The position numbers and the translations under genes are program-made. From NCBI GenBank assembly GCA_001825155.1, contig MHVH01000005.1:134413-168500 (forward strand): DNA of 34,088 nucleotides, given 5' to 3'. The notes beneath the pieces were generated by a model, which had not been told where the DNA came from, made no database searches, and saw only the letters and a list, made by a program, of their open reading frames with translations. This document shows, one piece after another, positions 30,409 to 34,088 of this stretch. Every line of letters begins with the position of its first letter. The first letter of the stretch is position 1. This stretch comes from Candidatus Zambryskibacteria bacterium RIFCSPHIGHO2_01_FULL_46_25 (GTDB lineage Bacteria; Patescibacteriota; Minisyncoccia; Phycocordibacterales; Zambryskibacteraceae).

Positions 30409-31056
30409 CTACTTTACCTCTCCGAGATGAGCGTGATCATTCCAACCGAGTATATACCAACCAGATTCATGAAGTCCAAATGAGTGATCATATTGAATCA
30501 ACGTAATGCCGGTATTGTGCGGAACGAATGTTCTTTTTACTTCATCATAAATCTCAGGTGTTAGTTTATCTCCAAAGATAACCATCGCAAGAATCATTTT
30601 GAGTATTTCACCGTGGGTAACAACAAGTATGTTTTGCTCGCTACGTTTTGATAATAAATTCATAATCTTTCCAGCACGTTCTTTAATTTGAAAATAATCC
30701 TCTTCGTCGGAGTGTCTGTTGTGTGGATCGGTGAATGTGTCCTTCACCACTTTCATTATTGTTTTTACCTCCGGATCACTTTTATTTCGTCCACGCACCG
30801 CTGACGGCCTCTTTATTTCTTCAAATATAGGATCTTCGATTACCTTATGTCCAGTACGTTCAGCAATAGCTCGTGCCGTTTGAGATGCTCTTGTCATCGG
30901 GCTCGCAAATATCACGTCTACGGGTATGCTTTCAAATCTCTTGGCCATAAATTCTGCCTGTTCCTTTCCTTTTTCAGACAGTTCTATGGTTGGTAGCTGG
31001 AACTGATCAGACTCATTTCCATCAGTGCTTCCATGTCGAACAAAATAAATATTCAT
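30409..31056 (-). CDS. Histidine phosphatase (phosphoglycerate mutase-like)
   Basis: 215 residues. The catalytic R7H8G9 opens the domain, SPMTRASQTA (52-61) holds the second Arg, E79/E80 the acid, and H148GE in VVTHGEILK the second His. This is the broad histidine phosphatase family, which includes phosphoglycerate mutases and many small-molecule phosphatases, so the substrate is open. The extra segment 85-125 is not in the smallest members. CATAAT lies 8 nt before ATG. It stands between the defence pair and the glycan genes, all on one strand. Confidence 0.85.
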   Translation of the reverse strand: MNIYFVRHGSTDGNESDQFQLPTIELSEKGKEQAEFMAKRFESIPVDVIFASPMTRASQTARAIAERTGHKVIEDPIFEEIKRPSAVRGRNKSDPEVKTIMKVVKDTFTDPHNRHSDEEDYFQIKERAGKIMNLLSKRSEQNILVVTHGEILKMILAMVIFGDKLTPEIYDEVKRTFVPHNTGITLIQYDHSFGLHESGWYILGWNDHAHLGEVK

Positions 31057-31065
31057 GTGATTGGA

Positions 31066-31884
31066 TTATGTTATATCTGGTAAATCACCAACTTTTTGAT
31101 CTTTGAATGAAATGTTTGGGAAATCTCTCAAGGAATAATCGAATACAGCCTGGTTTTTATAATAAGAGTTCGGAAAAAGATTAACTTTCTTACCAAGCAA
31201 AGTTGCACAGATCGCTATATGCAACCTATCGGTATTTATCTCCTTATACTGCTTTAAAGAATTAATGAGTTCATCTAAAGGCTTAGTAGCATAGCCATTG
31301 TAAGAAAGATCATTATTGAAATTTGGAATATTGTCTAATACAGACTCCTTGTCTTTACGAAAGACATTTAATACTCCATTCCCTTCAGGAAATTTTGGAA
31401 AGATATTATAAAATGCACAATCATGCCATAGATAAACATCTCCTTTCAGAATGTTCCGCTTAACAAAATCAAAAGAAACTTTTTCCCGACAAAAAACAAT
31501 AGCATCGCCAGATAAATTATTTAATACCTCAATTTGCTTATCTCCAAAAATTGTATGAGGTAAAATAACAATTTCTCGGTATAAATTATGCTTCTTGATT
31601 AAGAAATCTCTTACGTCTGAGTAGTAATCAACAAAATTACCCCCGCCATCTATAAACAAGACGTCATTATTTTTTGGTGAATCTATTTCAACATAATTCT
31701 CGCTAATATTCAGTTCATTCAATAATATTTTGGTTCCATGCCAAATTAGTGAATCGCCGTAATTACCAGGGAAACGGTAAAAATCTACTGCCTTACCCCG
31801 ATATTTCTCTAAAAGATCTTTTAAATCAAGCTCTTCCATCGAGTAAGCATGCGCTAAAAATGCGAGTTTAACAAGGACTATCAT
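31066..31884 (-). CDS. Polysaccharide pyruvyl transferase family protein
   Basis: 272 residues. FPGNYGDSLIWHGTKILL (about 39-56), FIDGGGNFVDYYSDVRDFL (about 77-95) and DRLHIAICATLLGKKVNLFPNSYYKN (near the end) are the markers of the CsaB/ExoV pyruvyl transferase family. Such enzymes add pyruvate ketals to surface sugars. ATG 31884 is used because TAATAA lies 7 nt upstream; ATG 31839 (MEELDLKDLL) is an alternative that drops a hydrophobic 15-residue lead. The GT8 gene is divergent from a 20-bp gap, so both promoters overlap there. Confidence 0.82.
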   Translation of the reverse strand: MIVLVKLAFLAHAYSMEELDLKDLLEKYRGKAVDFYRFPGNYGDSLIWHGTKILLNELNISENYVEIDSPKNNDVLFIDGGGNFVDYYSDVRDFLIKKHNLYREIVILPHTIFGDKQIEVLNNLSGDAIVFCREKVSFDFVKRNILKGDVYLWHDCAFYNIFPKFPEGNGVLNVFRKDKESVLDNIPNFNNDLSYNGYATKPLDELINSLKQYKEINTDRLHIAICATLLGKKVNLFPNSYYKNQAVFDYSLRDFPNISFKDQKVGDLPDIT

Positions 31885-31889
31885 TTACA

Positions 31890-31904
31890 TGTTATTATTG
31901 CAAT
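31890..31904 (+). promoter_or_regulatory. GT8 gene extended -10, 6 nt before ATG
   Basis: TGT-TATTAT-TGCAAT-ATG. The minus-strand TAATAA of the divergent pyruvyl transferase gene uses nearly the same bases. Confidence 0.6.
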
Positions 31905-32645
31905 ATGAATGTAGTCTTCTGTGCTGACGGGACTTATCTAGCACTTCTACCCACTGTATTAAACTCAATATCTGCTTCTAATGATGCGAGTAAAATGCGA
32001 TTCCACTTGCTTCACAATATTGAAGACGATGAGTTGATAGAAAAATTTAATATATATATTAGAGAAAGGTTCAAAACTGAATTGTTATCATATTTCGTAC
32101 CTAAAAGATTTAAGTACGATAACAACCTAAATCATGTTACAGATGCCACCATGTTACGTCTTTTGATTCCCAATGTCATCGATGCGCAAGGGAAAATACT
32201 GTATCTAGATGCGGATATTATTGTAAATACTAATTTAAGTAGATTATTAACAATCAATCTCAGTGAAAAAGGATTCGGCGGTAAGACATCTCTACATAGC
32301 GGAGTCGTTAAAGATATGACTTTTGGAAATATAAAGCCCACTTACAAAACTCTAAACGCCGGTGTTCTGATTATGGATTTGGACATTCTAAGAAAAGACA
32401 AATTCACAGAAAAGTGCTTGGCTCTTCTGGACAAATACCCATATAACGACCAAGTGATTATCAACTTATACCTAGAAGGAGACTACTCAGAACTTCCTAA
32501 GCAATATAATATCTTTAACACTCAAGATGATGAGCTCTTGCTTGAACACAAGGAATACATATTACACTACGTGGGCGCGTATAAACCATGGAATCATGAG
32601 GTACCAAATGCGGTCATATGGAAGAGATTTGAAATTCTTGCCTGA
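31905..32645 (+). CDS. Glycosyltransferase family 8
   Basis: 246 residues. The GT-A fold begins MNVVFCADGTYLALLPTVLN. The metal- and nucleotide-sugar-binding DAD lies at 102-104 (KILYLDADIIVN), followed by LNAGVLIMDLDILR and YNDQVIINLYL. HYVGAYKPW near the C-terminus is the family's HxxGxxKPW motif. Such enzymes add galactose or glucose with retention, often on lipopolysaccharide or surface glycans. The gene ends 3 bp from the end of the convergent methyltransferase gene. Confidence 0.9.
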   Translation: MNVVFCADGTYLALLPTVLNSISASNDASKMRFHLLHNIEDDELIEKFNIYIRERFKTELLSYFVPKRFKYDNNLNHVTDATMLRLLIPNVIDAQGKILYLDADIIVNTNLSRLLTINLSEKGFGGKTSLHSGVVKDMTFGNIKPTYKTLNAGVLIMDLDILRKDKFTEKCLALLDKYPYNDQVIINLYLEGDYSELPKQYNIFNTQDDELLLEHKEYILHYVGAYKPWNHEVPNAVIWKRFEILA

Positions 32646-32648
32646 AAA

Positions 32649-33407
32649 TTATCTCTTTTCTATTACAGCAATGCCATCACAAGATTTTGTTATATCTGGG
32701 TTATTCAAGCTATCAAATATAAATATGTTCTTTATACCCTCCTCAATTATTCGTCTCTCTTCTTCCGAAGCAAGCGTTGAAAGCCATAATCCAGTCCTTT
32801 TAAATTCACGCAGAATGTCAATAGTTTTCGGATTTTTTTCATCCTCATACTCGCTTGGTTGCCAGTGAAGATCCTCAATGATAAATAAGCCGCCAGATTT
32901 TAAGTATTTAAATAAGTAATTAAATGTTATTTGCTGGTGTTTTGAGGCATGAAGTGCATCATCGATGATGACATCCAGATCCTTTTCTATTTCAATGATT
33001 TTTTTCAGATCTTCCCGCTTGCTTTGGTCTCCCTGGACAATCACTATTTGAGAATCTGTTGGGGGTAAAAAATGGCAAATATCGAATCCGATAATTTTTG
33101 CATTAGGAAGATACTGCCGCCACATATTGAGTGATGGTGTTGTTTTACGAATTTGAGTCTCGTCAGTTTGGTGCCGGATATATAAAAGGCCAATTTCACA
33201 CAATGTTTTGATGGTATGACGACGTTCGTTAAGAAAAAAATCATAAATACGAACGTAACCGTGCCCTGAATTTGCCTTATCAGTTCCCGTCCTGATAGCA
33301 AGACCTATTAGCCTGTTACTGCGATATTGTTTGAAGTTATATTTAAAATACTCACAAATAGATTTGAATTCTTGGAATATACCTATAATTTTACGTCTCC
33401 AGTTCAT
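32649..33407 (-). CDS. SAM-dependent methyltransferase, sugar-type
   Basis: 252 residues. The centre is a class I Rossmann fold: LCEIGLLY for motif I (weak), LNMWRQYLPNAKIIGFDICHF for the second strand, IVIVQGDQSKREDL, DVIIDDALHASKHQQITFNY and LKSGGLFIIEDLHW. This arrangement resembles methyltransferases found in glycan clusters (macrocin-O-methyltransferase-like). The motif I glycines are reduced, so activity is uncertain. The upstream partial methylase gene ends 23 bp away on the same strand. Confidence 0.7.
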   Translation of the reverse strand: MNWRRKIIGIFQEFKSICEYFKYNFKQYRSNRLIGLAIRTGTDKANSGHGYVRIYDFFLNERRHTIKTLCEIGLLYIRHQTDETQIRKTTPSLNMWRQYLPNAKIIGFDICHFLPPTDSQIVIVQGDQSKREDLKKIIEIEKDLDVIIDDALHASKHQQITFNYLFKYLKSGGLFIIEDLHWQPSEYEDEKNPKTIDILREFKRTGLWLSTLASEEERRIIEEGIKNIFIFDSLNNPDITKSCDGIAVIEKR

Positions 33408-33430
33408 GTACAGTGGTTAAAATTAGATTT

Positions 33431-34088
33431 TTAGCTAGTTTGTAGTTTGCAAACAATAATTTTTGGTCTTAGGTAACCACCTACATTCGTCGGCAATTTT
33501 AACTGTAATGACTGAAAAATTTTAAAGCGAGATTTACGCAAAATAGATTCAATAATTTCGTACTCACTTGTATATACCCCTAATGTGCCATTAGGAAGTA
33601 ATTTTTCTTCACAGTATTCAATAAAGGTCCTATACAATGTTTCCAGGTCCTCATTCTTTGATACAACCATACCAAATGGCAAATCAGAAGTAATAGCATC
33701 AAATCGACCTAGATCTGGTTTATCAAATATATCTGCCTCCTTAAGTCGCGCTTTCTGTATTAAGCCAGCCTCTTTCACATTTTGTATTGCCAAAGAAAGG
33801 TGCTTTTTATTATTATCAAAACCAACAATTTCTTTTAACTTTGGATAACACAGACCCGCTTCTATAAGCAGGGTTGCGCTTCCAGAAAAAATATTTAGGT
33901 ATGACTCAGCTCTTTCCAGTTCACATAATGAATTGAGTGCATAAGCAATTGTAGGATCCATAGCACCACTCATATGCCTTACTTTATAGTTTCTTAAGGA
34001 TAGGGGCCTGGGTGTGCTTTGAATGCCGACTTCCCACTCATCCTCTATTTTTATAATATGAATTTTTAGATCAGATTCCTCTGTTTCA
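33431..34088 (-). CDS. Partial RNA/DNA methylase of the UPF0020/THUMP-linked family (5' end outside window)
   Basis: The frame stays open to the right edge. An internal ATG at 33973 is not the true start, since VGIQSTPRPLSLRNYKVRHM lies upstream and belongs to the family. MSGAMDPTIAYALN, NIFSGSATLLIEA (motif I), FDNNKKHL and SDLPFG (motif IV type, S/DLPFG) are typical of the TrmN/RlmL-like group that makes N2-methylguanosine in tRNA or rRNA. About 219 codons are seen; the THUMP or other N-terminal domain would be outside. Motif I begins NIFSGSA instead of DPFCGSG, which may weaken SAM binding. Confidence 0.8.
   Translation of the reverse strand, partial: ETEESDLKIHIIKIEDEWEVGIQSTPRPLSLRNYKVRHMSGAMDPTIAYALNSLCELERAESYLNIFSGSATLLIEAGLCYPKLKEIVGFDNNKKHLSLAIQNVKEAGLIQKARLKEADIFDKPDLGRFDAITSDLPFGMVVSKNEDLETLYRTFIEYCEEKLLPNGTLGVYTSEYEIIESILRKSRFKIFQSLQLKLPTNVGGYLRPKIIVCKLQTS

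Overview
The window looks like chromosomal DNA of a Candidate Phyla Radiation bacterium (Patescibacteria, probably in the Parcubacteria/Kaiserbacteria/Nomurabacteria range). This is an inference from several features: compact genes that overlap or nearly touch, a very short IF2, a DnaX without a zinc module, few Shine-Dalgarno sequences, tRNAs without an encoded CCA, and a mix of household genes typical of that group. TGA is used as a stop, so the code is the standard bacterial one.

Layout. 1-2.2 kb is accessory: a partial helical protein with a 55-residue partner, tRNA-Gln, a hicBA toxin-antitoxin cassette between two direct repeats, and a winged-helix regulator among copies of another repeat. 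2.2-25 kb is the conserved core: dnaX, an unusual GC-rich lipoprotein, an ftsQ-dus operon, serS with a probable small RNA downstream, dprA-topA, parB, tRNA-Leu/miaA/tRNA-Trp, rpmG and tRNA-Tyr, a large secreted GH172-type protein, a cysteine desulfurase-clpB operon, a PaaX-type regulator between two matching operators, infB-rbfA, and a zinc-ribbon gene/tRNA-Gly/TMTC-like membrane protein unit. 25-25.6 kb is a hairpin-rich GC-rich stretch with no convincing gene. 25.6-34.1 kb is an AT-rich island: two related winged-helix genes, a nuclease-methyltransferase plus ATPase pair that looks like a defence system, a histidine phosphatase, and a glycan block (pyruvyl transferase, GT8 glycosyltransferase, SAM methyltransferase), ending in a partial RNA/DNA methylase gene.

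Themes that join these genes. (1) Many start codons lie 6-9 nt after a -10 hexamer, often an extended TGn -10, which predicts leaderless mRNAs. (2) Two ORFs start 1 and 4 nt after the 3' end of a tRNA, so tRNA processing could create their 5' ends. (3) miaA lies between tRNA-Leu(CAA) and tRNA-Trp(CCA), and tRNA-Tyr(GTA) is close by; all three have the A36-A37-A38 motif that MiaA modifies. (4) Long perfect inverted repeats lie inside several core genes and are read in frame. A related palindrome with the core AACGGCTCA occurs three times in the island end of the window. (5) The most system-like candidates are the PaaX-type gene with its twin 36-bp operators and the nuclease-methyltransferase/ATPase pair.
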